DNA of 30,490 nt. Origin: CAZKCK01 sp964552325 (GTDB lineage: Bacteria > Bacteroidota > Bacteroidia > Bacteroidales > TTA-H9). Where the stretch lies: NCBI GenBank assembly GCA_964552325.1, contig CAZKHA010000028.1:1-30490 (forward strand), in the 5' to 3' direction. This document shows positions 1 to 9,503 of this stretch, in pieces. Each line of letters opens with the position of its first letter. Position 1 is the stretch's first letter. A program made the position numbers and the translations under genes. Under the pieces are notes generated by a model. That model was given only the letters and a program-made list of their open reading frames with translations, was not told where the DNA came from and made no database searches.

Positions 1-1
1 A

Positions 2-886
2 ACCTTTGTTTATCCATTGCCACACGAATGGATGTATTATATACCTGCAACCAAAAAGTTTGTTTCTCCTTATGATCGCTACAAGGCCTATGGTTCACCA
101 ATGTATGAGATTCAAAATGCGAATTGCTTAGCCTATCAACCTAAAACGGGCAAAAAGGGTATTACATTTATGAAAGCCCCCATAATGCCATCAAACTATA
201 CCGTAAATGAAACCGAATGTACGCTAAGCCTGAGCGAAGACCTGAGTTCGGCCATACTCGAAAAATCAAATGCTGCTACAGGCTATATTGGGCAATTTGA
301 CCGTATGGCTTATTTATATCGAGAAGAAAACCCAGATAAGGAGAAACTTGAAGAGTATGTGGAAAGTAGGTTGCTGGCCGATATTGATTGCAAATTGATG
401 GATCACAGCTTTGCCAACACCGATTTTGCCAACAATTATACCAACACACCTTTTATTGTTAAAGGCAAATTAGAGATAACCGAAAGCATGGTTGAAAATG
501 CTGGCAATATGCTGATTGTAAATCTTGGAAAAGTTATTGGAAAACAGGCGGAGCTTTACCAAGAAGATGAGCGCTATTCGGATGTAGAATATGAGTACAC
601 CTTATCGTATAAACATAAAATTACTTTTATAGTACCCGAGGGTTACAAGCTTGAAAATGCCAGTGAACTAACCAAAAATGTGAAACCAACATTCAATGGA
701 AATGAGACCTGTTGGTTTATTTCTACAGTGGAAGTTATTGATAACAAGGTTATTGTTACTATTGATGAATCATACAACGCATTAAGCTACCAAAAAGAAA
801 ACTACCAAGAATACCGCAGCGTAATCAATGCATCTTCTGATTTTTATAAAGCGTCGATAGTGCTATCACCACTCAAAGCGAAGTAG
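2..886 (+). CDS. C-terminal part of a DUF3857/DUF3858-type (transglutaminase-associated) protein, 5' truncated
   Basis: The reading frame is open to the left window edge and ends at a TAG at 884-886, so only about 294 C-terminal residues are visible. The TTG at 17 is a possible start codon, but the frame continues upstream in codons that look coding, so I read it as truncated by the window. The piece is beta-rich, with a closing segment (YRSVINASSDFYKASIVL) like the end of the DUF3858 domain that follows DUF3857 and a transglutaminase core in many Bacteroidetes periplasmic proteins. The transglutaminase catalytic residues would lie upstream and cannot be checked. The family call rests on remembered resemblance. 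It converges on the M14 peptidase gene with a shared terminator between them. Confidence 0.6.
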   Translation, partial: TFVYPLPHEWMYYIPATKKFVSPYDRYKAYGSPMYEIQNANCLAYQPKTGKKGITFMKAPIMPSNYTVNETECTLSLSEDLSSAILEKSNAATGYIGQFDRMAYLYREENPDKEKLEEYVESRLLADIDCKLMDHSFANTDFANNYTNTPFIVKGKLEITESMVENAGNMLIVNLGKVIGKQAELYQEDERYSDVEYEYTLSYKHKITFIVPEGYKLENASELTKNVKPTFNGNETCWFISTVEVIDNKVIVTIDESYNALSYQKENYQEYRSVINASSDFYKASIVLSPLKAK

Positions 887-1017
887 TAAAAGCAAAAAAT
901 GAATGGTGGTTGGGTGGAAAACTGTTGTACTAGATTAGCACCTCACGATTTTTAAAGAGTTTAGCAGGTGTGAGGCTGCTGAGGGGTAGCTAAGCTGGCA
1001 TGTGATTTCCAAAAAAC

Positions 1018-1046
1018 AAAAAAGCCGCCTTAATAAGCGGCTTTTT
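1018..1046. terminator. Bidirectional intrinsic terminator
   Basis: The stem gccgc (1024-1028) / gcggc (1037-1041) has an 8-nt loop, an A tract before it (1018-1023) and a T tract after it (1042-1046), so it works in either direction. It sits between two convergent genes ending at 886 (+) and 1064 (-). Confidence 0.8.
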
Positions 1047-1063
1047 CATTGGTATATAATGAT

Positions 1064-3358
1064 TTAGTTTTTAATGAGCTTGCGATAAATAGTTTGGTCA
1101 GCGGTTCTAAAGCAAACTAAATATATCCCTTGATTCCAATGGCCAATTTGTAGTGTGGTTGGTTCATTGTTAATAGTTTGGCTAGTTATTACTTGACCAG
1201 CTGCATTGTAAACTAGCAATAATCCAACGGAGTTGGTTTCAATTTTTACTGCATCTTTGGCGGGGTTTGGTCCAATTTCAAAAATAGGCTTTATTTGAGT
1301 AGCAATGCCAACACCTGAATCGCAGCTAATGGAGGCATCCCAACCGGGTGCACTACCAAAATTGTTGGAAACAAACTCAAAGGTCAAAGTTCCATCTTCG
1401 CTGCTCGAAACCACATTGCCCGGTGAAGTTGTACCGCAATAGGCGCCCATTAAAGGCGAGGAAGTAGTTGAGCCATTATATATCTTTAAATAATCCACCG
1501 TACAATTCGTACTGCTTTCAATGTTGAATGAGTTAAAAATAACCCGAACTTTTTTTCCAACCTCAGCAGGTACAAACGTAATGGTTTTGTGATAGTTGGG
1601 TGTATAATTGTAATCAGGGCCACCATCGTCATAAAAATTTCCCTGGCAGGTAGTGGCTTGTGTTTGGTTTCCCATCAAATACTGATCGCCCACCAAAATA
1701 AAATGCTTTTTGGTTAAGGTGTTATTGTATTGCATATTCCAAGCTTTTTGGGTTACATCATAAACGCCTTCTGTTGAATATACTATGCCATTTGGGTTTT
1801 GGATGGTACTGCTGCTTGGATTTCCACCTGCAAAAGTCCATTCCCAATTGGTTGCACCGCCAACCGATTGGTCAACAAAGTTTACGGAGCCGCCAGCTTC
1901 TATTTGTGTGGCATTTGCAGTAAATCCTGCCCATACCCCAATTGGCCGCAATTGCACATCCTTGGTAACTAGGTTATAATTGGCAACACTGATATTAGAA
2001 AGGGTTTTTGAAACATAGCCAGGCGCTGAAAACTCCAAAGTCCAGTTTCCGGCAGCAATTGGCCGGTGATAATTGCCATAGGGTAGGGCTGAAAATACCA
2101 TCGAACTGTCGATATCATGGTTTTTCACAAACACCATGGCTTTAATGGGATTGCCTGTTATTGAATCGGTTACAATGCCTTTAATGCCAAAGTTAACTTG
2201 TTCGATATAATTTAACATCGAGCGGTAATTGGCCTCCCATAAGGTTGGCAATTGTGCTGCTGGATAAAGTTTTGCATTTGAAACCTCGATGGTTACCTCG
2301 CGGCATTGTTGGAAATAGTTCATATAATCTTGACGGCCGCCTGTTATTCGATACCAAGCATATCCGTTGGTAACACCGGTGCCAAAATCATTGAAATAGC
2401 TGGTTGGGCCATTTGCTTGAGCGGTATCGGCATATTCGTTCGATACGAGTTGCCACCATGTGTCGTCAGCAGCTAAACGGCTCCAGGTATCCCATGGATA
2501 GTTCATTAATTCGGCACCGCCATGGTAGTTGGCCGAGGCCGTGATGTGGTTGGCAGTGGCAAAATCCATAAATTCAATCGTTTCCTGTTGCCAAGGGTTA
2601 CCATCGGGATGTGGCCCATCTGCGGGATCAGGGAAATTACGGTTAATATCTACCGAATTGGCATTGAAGCGTGTGGCTCCGTAAACGGAGTTGTTTCCAC
2701 CAGCATAGGTTCCATCGGGGTTGGCCAAAGGATTAATTAGGATTTCGGTATTGTCAACTATAGCTGTAATCCTTGGGTCAGTTCCATAATTGCTTAGCAA
2801 ATAATCAATTAACCGTAAGCAGAGTATAAAACCTCCAGTTTCATCACCATGTATGCTCGAAGTGTAAAAGAACTGTGGCTTAGCGGTATTTACTGAACTG
2901 CTTACCTTGGCTGTCAAAAGCTTACGGCCTTCACCGGAGGTGCCAAAATCAACAATCTGGCATAGGTTGGGATAATTGGTGGCATAAGCATTCATCATAT
3001 CCAAATACCCTTGATAAGTAGGATAGGTGTTCCAATCGTTGGTGCCTTTCGCAAATTTGTAATCGCTCATTGGTTGGGGCGCACTCAGTCCGGGGGCTTG
3101 TAAAACGGTATAATCCAAACCATACGATAAAAACTTATCAAAACCTTTGCGGTTGGCATAAGCTTTAACTAAACCCTTATCAAAGGCGTCAATCGAAATA
3201 GCTTTTGATAAATCAAGTAGTTGTGAAGGGTCGGTAAAAGTGAAGGTAAAATAAACTTCGCCGCGTTCGGCCAATATTTTGGATGCATCAAGCGCTTGGG
3301 CATTCACAAAATGGCCAAGCATTACCAAAAGGAATAGAAGTAAAATTGATTTTTTCAT
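1064..3358 (-). CDS. Secreted M14 zinc carboxypeptidase with PKD, CUB and T9SS sorting domains
   Basis: The 764-residue protein starts with a clear signal peptide (MKKSILLLFLLVMLGHFVNA). A peptidase M14 domain covers about residues 110-390. Zinc ligands are H170 and E173 (IHGDE) and H279 (NYHGG). N239-R240 (DINRNF) are substrate-binding and E358 (VTIEVS) is the catalytic Glu. A carboxypeptidase-regulatory-like beta domain follows (about 391-470), then a PKD repeat (about 475-550, NWEWTFAGG), a CUB-like domain with paired Cys (about 560-680), and a type IX secretion C-terminal sorting domain (GPNPAKD, ending YRKLIKN). It should remove C-terminal residues from peptides outside the cell or at its surface. 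It is the last gene of a minus-strand operon, 21 nt after dapA. Peptide specificity cannot be read from the sequence. Confidence 0.93.
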   Translation of the reverse strand: MKKSILLLFLLVMLGHFVNAQALDASKILAERGEVYFTFTFTDPSQLLDLSKAISIDAFDKGLVKAYANRKGFDKFLSYGLDYTVLQAPGLSAPQPMSDYKFAKGTNDWNTYPTYQGYLDMMNAYATNYPNLCQIVDFGTSGEGRKLLTAKVSSSVNTAKPQFFYTSSIHGDETGGFILCLRLIDYLLSNYGTDPRITAIVDNTEILINPLANPDGTYAGGNNSVYGATRFNANSVDINRNFPDPADGPHPDGNPWQQETIEFMDFATANHITASANYHGGAELMNYPWDTWSRLAADDTWWQLVSNEYADTAQANGPTSYFNDFGTGVTNGYAWYRITGGRQDYMNYFQQCREVTIEVSNAKLYPAAQLPTLWEANYRSMLNYIEQVNFGIKGIVTDSITGNPIKAMVFVKNHDIDSSMVFSALPYGNYHRPIAAGNWTLEFSAPGYVSKTLSNISVANYNLVTKDVQLRPIGVWAGFTANATQIEAGGSVNFVDQSVGGATNWEWTFAGGNPSSSTIQNPNGIVYSTEGVYDVTQKAWNMQYNNTLTKKHFILVGDQYLMGNQTQATTCQGNFYDDGGPDYNYTPNYHKTITFVPAEVGKKVRVIFNSFNIESSTNCTVDYLKIYNGSTTSSPLMGAYCGTTSPGNVVSSSEDGTLTFEFVSNNFGSAPGWDASISCDSGVGIATQIKPIFEIGPNPAKDAVKIETNSVGLLLVYNAAGQVITSQTINNEPTTLQIGHWNQGIYLVCFRTADQTIYRKLIKN

Positions 3359-3379
3359 GGTTTATAATAAATTGATCTT

Positions 3380-4264
3380 TCAGTTTTGGAGTAAGTGTTT
3401 GTATAGTTTGGCAATTTTTTGACGGTGTTCTGAGCTAACGGGAACAAGTGGTAAACGTAGGTAATTATTGCACAAGCCCAAACTACTAAGGGCTGCTTTG
3501 GCTCCACCAGGGCTTCCATCAGCAAACAACAGGTTTACAAAATCGTAAAGTTGATAGTGTATTTTGCGCGCTTCTTCAAAATTTCCAACCAATGCTAACC
3601 TAATCATTTCTGATGTTAATGAAGGTAAAACGTTGGCAACTACTGAAATAACTCCATCGGCACCTAAAGCAATCAGTGGAAGGGTCAGGTTGTCGTCACC
3701 CGATAGTACATAGAAGCCTTCTGGTTTGTGTTTTAACACTTGGCTAATGATGTCAATACTTCCAGAGGCTTCCTTGATTCCCATAATGTTCTGATGTTCT
3801 GCAAGTTTTAGGGAGGTCTCTGGTAGCATCAAGCTGCCGGTACGTCCTGGTATATTGTACATAATTAGGGGTCTGGAACTCGCATCGGCAATGGCTTTGT
3901 AGTGTTCGATTATCCCCGTTTGCTTAGGTTTGTTGTAATAGGGTGAAACTGATAATATGGCATCAATTCCCTCGAAATCAGTTCCATTCAATTCACAAAC
4001 CAAGGCTTTGGTGTTGTTTCCGCCAACACCAAGCACCAAAGGCAACCTGCCAGCATTGGTGCTTTTTACAAATCCCAACAATTCTTCTTTTTCATGATGG
4101 CTTATTGTTGGTGATTCGCCAGTGGTGCCCAAGAGTACCAAATAGTCAACCCCGTTATCAATTATCATGTTGATGAGGTTGTAAAGTGCCTTAAAATCAA
4201 TATGATTCGTTCGAGTAAAAGGTGTGATGAGCGCTACACCCGTTCCGGTTAAATTGGGATACAT
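3380..4264 (-). CDS. dapA: 4-hydroxy-tetrahydrodipicolinate synthase
   Basis: The 294-residue TIM-barrel lyase has the usual family length. It condenses pyruvate with aspartate semialdehyde in the first committed step of lysine and diaminopimelate synthesis in the cytoplasm. The Schiff-base lysine is K164 (MGIKEASG), the proton-relay Tyr is Y136 (MYNIPGRTG), the T47-T48 pair lies in LLGTTGESPT, and the substrate-binding Arg is R141. It lies 2 nt after the DUF6913 gene and 21 nt before the M14 peptidase, which suggests co-transcription. Similar enzymes of the same superfamily (N-acetylneuraminate lyase, KDG aldolase) are possible, but the GTTGESPT, YNIPGRT and GIKEASG motifs together favour DapA. 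Confidence 0.93.
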   Translation of the reverse strand: MYPNLTGTGVALITPFTRTNHIDFKALYNLINMIIDNGVDYLVLLGTTGESPTISHHEKEELLGFVKSTNAGRLPLVLGVGGNNTKALVCELNGTDFEGIDAILSVSPYYNKPKQTGIIEHYKAIADASSRPLIMYNIPGRTGSLMLPETSLKLAEHQNIMGIKEASGSIDIISQVLKHKPEGFYVLSGDDNLTLPLIALGADGVISVVANVLPSLTSEMIRLALVGNFEEARKIHYQLYDFVNLLFADGSPGGAKAALSSLGLCNNYLRLPLVPVSSEHRQKIAKLYKHLLQN

Positions 4265-4266
4265 GG

Positions 4267-4836
4267 TTATTGGTTTATTAACTTTAAATAATGTATGATG
4301 TGTTTGGTAAAGTCTTCAATGGGTTGCCCTGATTCATAAGCTACCTGTAAATCATAGATTTTTTCGTTGCCCAAGGCTGCAGGGCCAGCCTTTAAACCAG
4401 CTTTAAACTTGATAGAAAGGTATTGCATAGCGATTAAATCACTTGGGCTTACATTTATAAAAATGTCGTATGATTCATCTAAAAACGAACCTGTTCGAGA
4501 AGGCAATGGTACTAGATTCCAAGCTAAGTCGCTCGTACAAAGACATTCAGAGCCTCCTTTGGGTGTAAAGTTGGCCGGTAGGGTCTTAGAGGTTGTAAAA
4601 CCTATCTTGTGTACCTTCTTACCATCCGCGGCAAATTCTTGTTCAAGTAGTGTAGTAGCTTTTACTGAATCATCATTATCAATCAGATACAAAATAGCTA
4701 TACGTGTAGCTTTTACATACCCGTTATATTGCAATGGGGCTTGCAAGTGTTTCATAAGGCTTTTTATGACCCTTTTTCCGAAATACTTACGTATATTGTA
4801 GGCAAATTTCACGCGAAGAAAGTTAGAATTCCACAA
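4267..4836 (-). CDS. DUF6913 family protein
   Basis: This is a 189-residue cytoplasmic protein without signal peptide or membrane segment. It begins with a basic helical stretch followed by an alternating alpha/beta region (KATRIAILYLIDND, then YDIFINVSP) and resembles the DUF6913 family that sits next to dapA in many Bacteroidetes. The function is unknown. The start taken is a TTG at 4834-4836. The first ATG in frame is at 4755 and would drop 27 residues, but the upstream residues form the basic N-terminal helix common in the family, so I keep the TTG. It heads the operon with dapA. Confidence 0.7.
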   Translation of the reverse strand: MWNSNFLRVKFAYNIRKYFGKRVIKSLMKHLQAPLQYNGYVKATRIAILYLIDNDDSVKATTLLEQEFAADGKKVHKIGFTTSKTLPANFTPKGGSECLCTSDLAWNLVPLPSRTGSFLDESYDIFINVSPSDLIAMQYLSIKFKAGLKAGPAALGNEKIYDLQVAYESGQPIEDFTKHIIHYLKLINQ

Positions 4837-4965
4837 AGATGGCGTAAAATTAGCGAAAAAGCTTCAACAGACCCGGATATAACGATGGGTTTGAAAAGTT
4901 TTTTCGACTATAGCATGCTAAAAGGCATTAATAAACTACTTTTACTGACCAATTCATTTTGTCGC

Positions 4966-5739
4966 TTGAAAATAACGTTCCTAGGTACAGGTACTTCACA
5001 AGGTGTTCCTGTAATTGCTTGTAATTGTGAAGTGTGTTCATCAGAAAACCCACTCGATAAACGTCTGCGATCATCTATCATGTTGCAAATAGATGGTAAA
5101 ACCCTTATTATTGATACGGGTCCCGATTTCCGGCAGCAGATGCTTACCCACCAGGTGCAACACATTGATGCTATTCTTATTACGCATGGTCATAAGGATC
5201 ATATTGGTGGCCTCGACGATATTAGGGCTTTTAATTACGTGCGGAAGGCTCCTATTGATGTGTATGCCGCAAAAGAGGTACATGATGACATTAAGCGCGA
5301 TTTTTATTACGCCTTTGCCGAAAACAAATATCCGGGTGTTCCTGAAATAAAGCTTCATACTATTTATGGTGTTCCTTTTGATGTTTGCGGTATCCGTGTT
5401 ATACCTATTGAGGTTCAGCACCATAAACTTAAAGTTTTCGGGTTTAGGGTTGGTGACTTCGCCTATATTACCGACACATCCTACATCCCACCCGAATCTT
5501 TATTGCTACTCGAAGGCCTTGATGTTTTGGTGATAAATGCTTTGCGTATCAAGCCCCATATTTCGCACTTTAATCTATCGGAAGCTTTGCAAATAATTGA
5601 AATACTGCAACCTAAGAATGCCTATCTAACGCATATCAGCCATAAGCTTGGCCTGCATGCCGAGGTTGCTAACAGCCTTCCCCCGAATGTTTACCTTGCT
5701 TACGATGGATTGGTACTCGAGAACAGCCTAATCGGATAA
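4966..5739 (+). CDS. PhnP-like metallo-beta-lactamase-fold hydrolase
   Basis: Starting at the TTG at 4966 gives a 257-residue protein beginning LKITFLGTGTSQGVP, the usual family beginning. Longer starts (ATG at 4885 or 4915) add a tail with no family character. A Cys-rich structural zinc site follows (CNCEVC), then the metal-binding HxHxDH motif (THGHKDHIGG), a downstream Asp in ITDTSYI and a C-terminal HISHKLGLH. This arrangement resembles PhnP, a phosphoribosyl cyclic phosphodiesterase, and related phosphodiesterases. No phn genes are nearby, so the substrate is open. Its 5' region overlaps none of the coding part of the divergent DUF6913 gene if this start is right. Confidence 0.82.
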   Translation: MKITFLGTGTSQGVPVIACNCEVCSSENPLDKRLRSSIMLQIDGKTLIIDTGPDFRQQMLTHQVQHIDAILITHGHKDHIGGLDDIRAFNYVRKAPIDVYAAKEVHDDIKRDFYYAFAENKYPGVPEIKLHTIYGVPFDVCGIRVIPIEVQHHKLKVFGFRVGDFAYITDTSYIPPESLLLLEGLDVLVINALRIKPHISHFNLSEALQIIEILQPKNAYLTHISHKLGLHAEVANSLPPNVYLAYDGLVLENSLIG

Positions 5740-5780
5740 AAGCCTTTAGCTTTCCATTTGAATCACAAACTATTGATTTT

Positions 5781-6893
5781 ATGATATATACTCGTAATCG
5801 ACATTTCTATATAGCTCTAATTGTGCTACTTAGCCTTTTGATAGGCGCTTGGGGAAGTACAGGCCATCGGCGTATCAACCATGATGCAAACCTTTCGTAC
5901 AACATCGAAATGCAGCAATTTGAGTATTGGGCCTCAACCTTGGCCGATCATGCATCTGATGCCGATTATCGCAAAAGTGAAGATCCTACCGAGGGTCCAA
6001 AGCATTACATTGATATTGACAATTATGAGGTATTTGTACAAACCGGACGTATCCCACAAACCTTGGATTCAGTCCTCGATATTTATGGAAGTAGCTTTGT
6101 GGTTGATAATGGAACCCTTCCGTGGGCTACACTAACTGCATATGATACATTGAAGCAATGTTTCGTAAGGCATGATTGGAATAAAGCTGTTCTGGTGGCC
6201 GCTGATCTTGGCCACTATGTGGCTGATGGCCATATGCCATTGCACGTTACAGCCAATTACAACGGACAGTTTACAGGTAATGGTGGAATACACTCCCGAT
6301 ATGAATCGGCCATGATCAATACTTACATCAATCAAATTGATTATGAGGGAAGTCCAGCCACTTATGTCAGCAATGTAAATGCGTACGTTTTTGAGTATAT
6401 CTATCAAAGCAACTCCTACGTTGATACGATTTTACAAGCCGATGACTATGCCAAAACCATCAACAGCAATACAAACAGTACAGCATATAAACAAGCACTT
6501 TGGCAACGCACCAAGCATTGTACAAATCAATTTTTTGAAGACGCTTCGCATGCGTTGGCTTGTTTGATTTACACAGCTTGGAAAGAAGCTGGGAGCCCTG
6601 AAATGTCGGCAGGAATTGATGAACAACTTATGCAGGGCCTAAGCTTGAATAGTATGAGTCCTAATCCTTTTTCGAAATTTGTAACTATTCAATATACTGT
6701 GCAAAAGTTGTCAAATGTTGTGCTTGAAATTTGGAATATGAATGGGATAAGAGTTGCCAGTCTTGGTGATGGATTTAGAGCACTTGGCAATTATAGTATA
6801 ACCTGGCAACCCGAAGGCCTTCCGAAAGGTGTGTATTTGGTGGTATTAAAGAATACCGATGAAGTTAAAGTGAAGCGTTTGATATATAATTAG
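5781..6893 (+). CDS. Secreted zinc-dependent phospholipase C / S1-P1 nuclease-like protein with T9SS domain
   Basis: The 370-residue protein has a signal peptide predicted to be cleaved just before W24-G25. In the S1/P1 nuclease and zinc phospholipase C superfamily the mature N-terminal Trp is a zinc ligand, so this fits. Further candidate ligands are H29 (STGHRR), H57 and D60 (DHASDAD), H75 (HYIDID), the DLGHYVADGHMPLH block (about 142-155), and the FFEDASHALA helix near 251-260. The last roughly 80 residues are a type IX sorting domain (MSPNPFSKF, ending VKRLIYN). It probably cleaves phospholipid or nucleic acid phosphodiester bonds outside the cell; the sequence does not decide between them. 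It follows the PhnP-like gene by 41 nt. Confidence 0.85.
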   Translation: MIYTRNRHFYIALIVLLSLLIGAWGSTGHRRINHDANLSYNIEMQQFEYWASTLADHASDADYRKSEDPTEGPKHYIDIDNYEVFVQTGRIPQTLDSVLDIYGSSFVVDNGTLPWATLTAYDTLKQCFVRHDWNKAVLVAADLGHYVADGHMPLHVTANYNGQFTGNGGIHSRYESAMINTYINQIDYEGSPATYVSNVNAYVFEYIYQSNSYVDTILQADDYAKTINSNTNSTAYKQALWQRTKHCTNQFFEDASHALACLIYTAWKEAGSPEMSAGIDEQLMQGLSLNSMSPNPFSKFVTIQYTVQKLSNVVLEIWNMNGIRVASLGDGFRALGNYSITWQPEGLPKGVYLVVLKNTDEVKVKRLIYN

Positions 6894-7071
6894 ATACTGA
6901 ATTTTGGACGAAGATTTTAACAATGGTATCGTTATTTTGAGTGAATGAGGTTCATGACCGTAACGATTTTAATTTAGCAAATTTTAGGTATAAATAGATG
7001 TATATATAGATCTTATTTGGCTGATTTATTGGTGATAATGTATAAATGTATAATGAACTTCTAAGTGCTTG

Positions 7072-7102
7072 TTTGTTTTAGTTGAAATTTTTTTTAGTTT
7101 TA
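7072..7102 (+). promoter_or_regulatory. Candidate Bacteroidetes-type promoter
   Basis: TTTG (7072-7075) is followed after exactly 19 nt by TAGTTTTA (7095-7102), one base off the TAnnTTTG -7 consensus. It lies 29 nt before the ATG of the MORN lipoprotein gene in a 238-bp AT-rich gap that otherwise shows nothing clear. Confidence 0.4.
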
Positions 7103-7131
7103 CAGCCTTAAATCACTAAACCTAGCTACCA

Positions 7132-7890
7132 ATGTATTTTAGGGTTCTTAATTTTTATATAAGTGTATTAATACTTGTGGTATTTACTTCCTGCGATCGC
7201 GAAGGCATTGGACCCAAGAAACTTACTGATGGAACGTATGATTCGATAGTGCCGGTTGAAAACGGTGTTTCTAAATCCTTTTTTAAAAACGGCAAACCTA
7301 AGCTTGAAATTACCTTTAAGAATGGAAAGTATGATGGTCCTGCCAAAAACTTTTATCCATCCGGTGCCTGTCAGGCTGCTTTTATGTATAAAGATGGCAA
7401 AAAAAGTGGCACTGAAACCATTTATTATGAGAATGGAAAGCCTTACCTCGTATCAAATTATACCAATGGAAAGCGGAATGGCCTGCGCAAAATGTACTGG
7501 GATACAGGAGAGTTGATGGCTGAATTGGAATACAAAGATGGCGAGCCTCAACCTGGATTGAAGGAATATAAGCGCGATGGAAAGAAACTAACCAAGTATC
7601 CTCATATAGTTTTTAAGACACAAGATAAGACCGCATTTGATGGGATATACATTGTAAAAGCCATGTTATCAGGAGGTGAGCGCAAGGTTAAATTCTACCA
7701 ATACAGTAAGGCTGAGCAACAATGGCTGAAGCTACAAACTAAAAACGGCGAAGCTAAATGGGAGTTTTATGTTGGTAAAGGCAATTTAATGGAACGCTTC
7801 CAACTTAAGGCACACTACATTACACCATATCGTAACATCCTGGTTCTGAATGCTACCAAAGATATAGCATTTAGTTATAAATCAAATTAG
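7132..7890 (+). CDS. MORN-repeat (YwqK-like) lipoprotein
   Basis: The 252-residue protein starts with a lipoprotein signal peptide ending in the lipobox VFTSC (acylated Cys 21). About five MORN-variant repeats follow (about residues 45-150), each with a G-K-x-x-G turn: FKNGKPKLEITFKNGKYDG, YKDGKKSGTE, YENGKPYLVSNYTNGKRNG, YWDTGELMAELEYKDG. The C-terminal 100 residues form a separate beta-rich domain I cannot name. Proteins with this repeat are often annotated as YwqK-family antitoxins; nothing here supports a toxin partner. The last 4 nt overlap the end of the convergent TPR gene. Confidence 0.8.
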   Translation: MYFRVLNFYISVLILVVFTSCDREGIGPKKLTDGTYDSIVPVENGVSKSFFKNGKPKLEITFKNGKYDGPAKNFYPSGACQAAFMYKDGKKSGTETIYYENGKPYLVSNYTNGKRNGLRKMYWDTGELMAELEYKDGEPQPGLKEYKRDGKKLTKYPHIVFKTQDKTAFDGIYIVKAMLSGGERKVKFYQYSKAEQQWLKLQTKNGEAKWEFYVGKGNLMERFQLKAHYITPYRNILVLNATKDIAFSYKSN

Positions 7891-9503
7891 AGGCTTTCTA
7901 GGTACTTTTTTTTCTTTTGTAGATCAAAGTTATTTGGTGCATACTCTAGCCCCTTGTTTATATATTGTAGCGCTTGTTTCTTTTTTTGATGCCTAAAATA
8001 GTATAAACAACATTCTTCATAGGTAGAGGCTATCATGTTGGTGGTTTTTTCGTTTTTTAGTTCTGGCGAATATTGCGACTCAAACTTTTGTAAATACTCA
8101 TGTCCTTTATCCGGATTGTCCATCGAAAATTCGGCTCCGCTTTGTTCTATGTATAGAATTAGTAAAACACGTTTTATATCAGGTATTTCTTTAAGGTTGG
8201 GATACTTCATCAAATAAAGATCCATTATGGGTTCAATTTTGGGTATAGATTCACTGACCGAAATTAGCCTGAAGAACGCATCTTTTGCCATACCTGTAAT
8301 CATCTGGCTTTTTGGCTTTAATATTAAGGCTTTATACACATTGTCAAGTGCCTTGTCGAAATTCGATTGGAAATAGTAATATCTACCAAGTTCGGTATAA
8401 AATGCAATTCGAATCATGCGCTGAATGCTTGTGTCAGCTAGCGTGGAATCGATATGATGGAAACCGTTGATCAACAGTGTTGTATCTCCTGAATCATGTA
8501 AAGTGCTTTGTATGAAATCGTTGAAAATCCCATCTATTTTCTCGGCATTTATACCATATTTTTTGCAGCGGCTTAACTTTGCAATTAGACCATAAACTTC
8601 GGGTTTGTTTTTTTCCATTATGTCATATTGCAAGCCCCATAATAGCACCAGTAAATCTTCATGATGATTTGATGGGTAAAGGAAATAGGCCTTTTCCATT
8701 AAAGGATAGGCTTGAGCGTATTTTTTATCCTCAAGGAACGCCACAGCCTTGTTTATATAGAGCACACCAGCCAAGTTTGATAAAGATGTAGGTTTTGATT
8801 TGTAAAAGTGCTGCTCAAATAATTGATCAACAGACATTGACCGGTAATCTTTTGAGTCTATTATTTTCATTTCGAGCAGTCTTTTAACAAAGTCTTCACG
8901 ATAGGCTGAAGAATAACTTATGGTGGTATTAATAGCATCAGTGCTTTCGATCATTATGTTTTCGGATCTTGGATAAGCCACTAAGTATGCATGCCCCGGA
9001 GGGGTTTTGATGGCAAATGGTATTTCAAGTTTTTTTAGCACTAATGCATAAAGCCCTGTGCCTCCCACACAATTAAAGTGACCTGTTTTAAAAATGTCAG
9101 CAAAGTCAGCATCATCCTTGTAAACTTTAAAGAATTTGTTATGTATCTCTTTTGTAAGTAAATCAAGCCGTTTACCAGGTTTCTTTTTAAGCATGCTTGG
9201 GCTGTTGTACACTTCAACTATTTGGTTGATGGATGATTCTATCTGAGTCAATAATAGGCTATCTTCTGGATTCGATGGGCTTAGCAAGAGTTTCGCCATG
9301 AAATGCAAAGAACTATCCTGTGCTAGATTTTTAAAAACCTCTTTTTCGAATGGACTCGTGAAACTTAGCTCCCTTTTTTTAACTAATAATGTATCGCTTT
9401 GCGCTGTAACGTTAATAAAATTAGTTAGTTGAAATGAAATTACCACGGTAACATAGATAATTGCCCTATGCCATTTTATACTACTCATTAATTGTTTAAT
9501 CAT
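7887..9503 (-). CDS. Transglutaminase-like/TPR protein, exported
   Basis: The 538-residue protein has an N-terminal hydrophobic stretch (about residues 12-35, ending NVTAQS) that looks like a signal peptide. A papain/transglutaminase-like segment follows, with a Cys-His-Asp set: C145 in HFNCVGGTGLYALVL, H171 in PPGHAYLV, and D189 or E186 in MIESTDA. This resembles the SirB1/transglutaminase-like proteins that carry TPRs. Residues about 230-538 are helical repeats of TPR type (YYFQSNFDKALDNVYKALIL, KKQALQYINKGLEYAPNN). No substrate is suggested by context. Its stop TAA overlaps antisense with the TAG of the convergent MORN lipoprotein gene. Confidence 0.72.
   Translation of the reverse strand: MIKQLMSSIKWHRAIIYVTVVISFQLTNFINVTAQSDTLLVKKRELSFTSPFEKEVFKNLAQDSSLHFMAKLLLSPSNPEDSLLLTQIESSINQIVEVYNSPSMLKKKPGKRLDLLTKEIHNKFFKVYKDDADFADIFKTGHFNCVGGTGLYALVLKKLEIPFAIKTPPGHAYLVAYPRSENIMIESTDAINTTISYSSAYREDFVKRLLEMKIIDSKDYRSMSVDQLFEQHFYKSKPTSLSNLAGVLYINKAVAFLEDKKYAQAYPLMEKAYFLYPSNHHEDLLVLLWGLQYDIMEKNKPEVYGLIAKLSRCKKYGINAEKIDGIFNDFIQSTLHDSGDTTLLINGFHHIDSTLADTSIQRMIRIAFYTELGRYYYFQSNFDKALDNVYKALILKPKSQMITGMAKDAFFRLISVSESIPKIEPIMDLYLMKYPNLKEIPDIKRVLLILYIEQSGAEFSMDNPDKGHEYLQKFESQYSPELKNEKTTNMIASTYEECCLYYFRHQKKKQALQYINKGLEYAPNNFDLQKKKKYLESL

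Noticed and set aside
4729..4965. N-terminal extension of the PhnP-like hydrolase
   Set aside because: The extra 79 residues have no family character, and part of them overlaps the divergent DUF6913 gene. The family starts at KITFLGTGTSQG.
7132..9503. MORN (YwqK-like) protein and its neighbour as a toxin-antitoxin pair
   Set aside because: The genes are convergent, the MORN protein is a lipoprotein, and the neighbour is a large TPR/transglutaminase-like protein. Nothing resembles a toxin.
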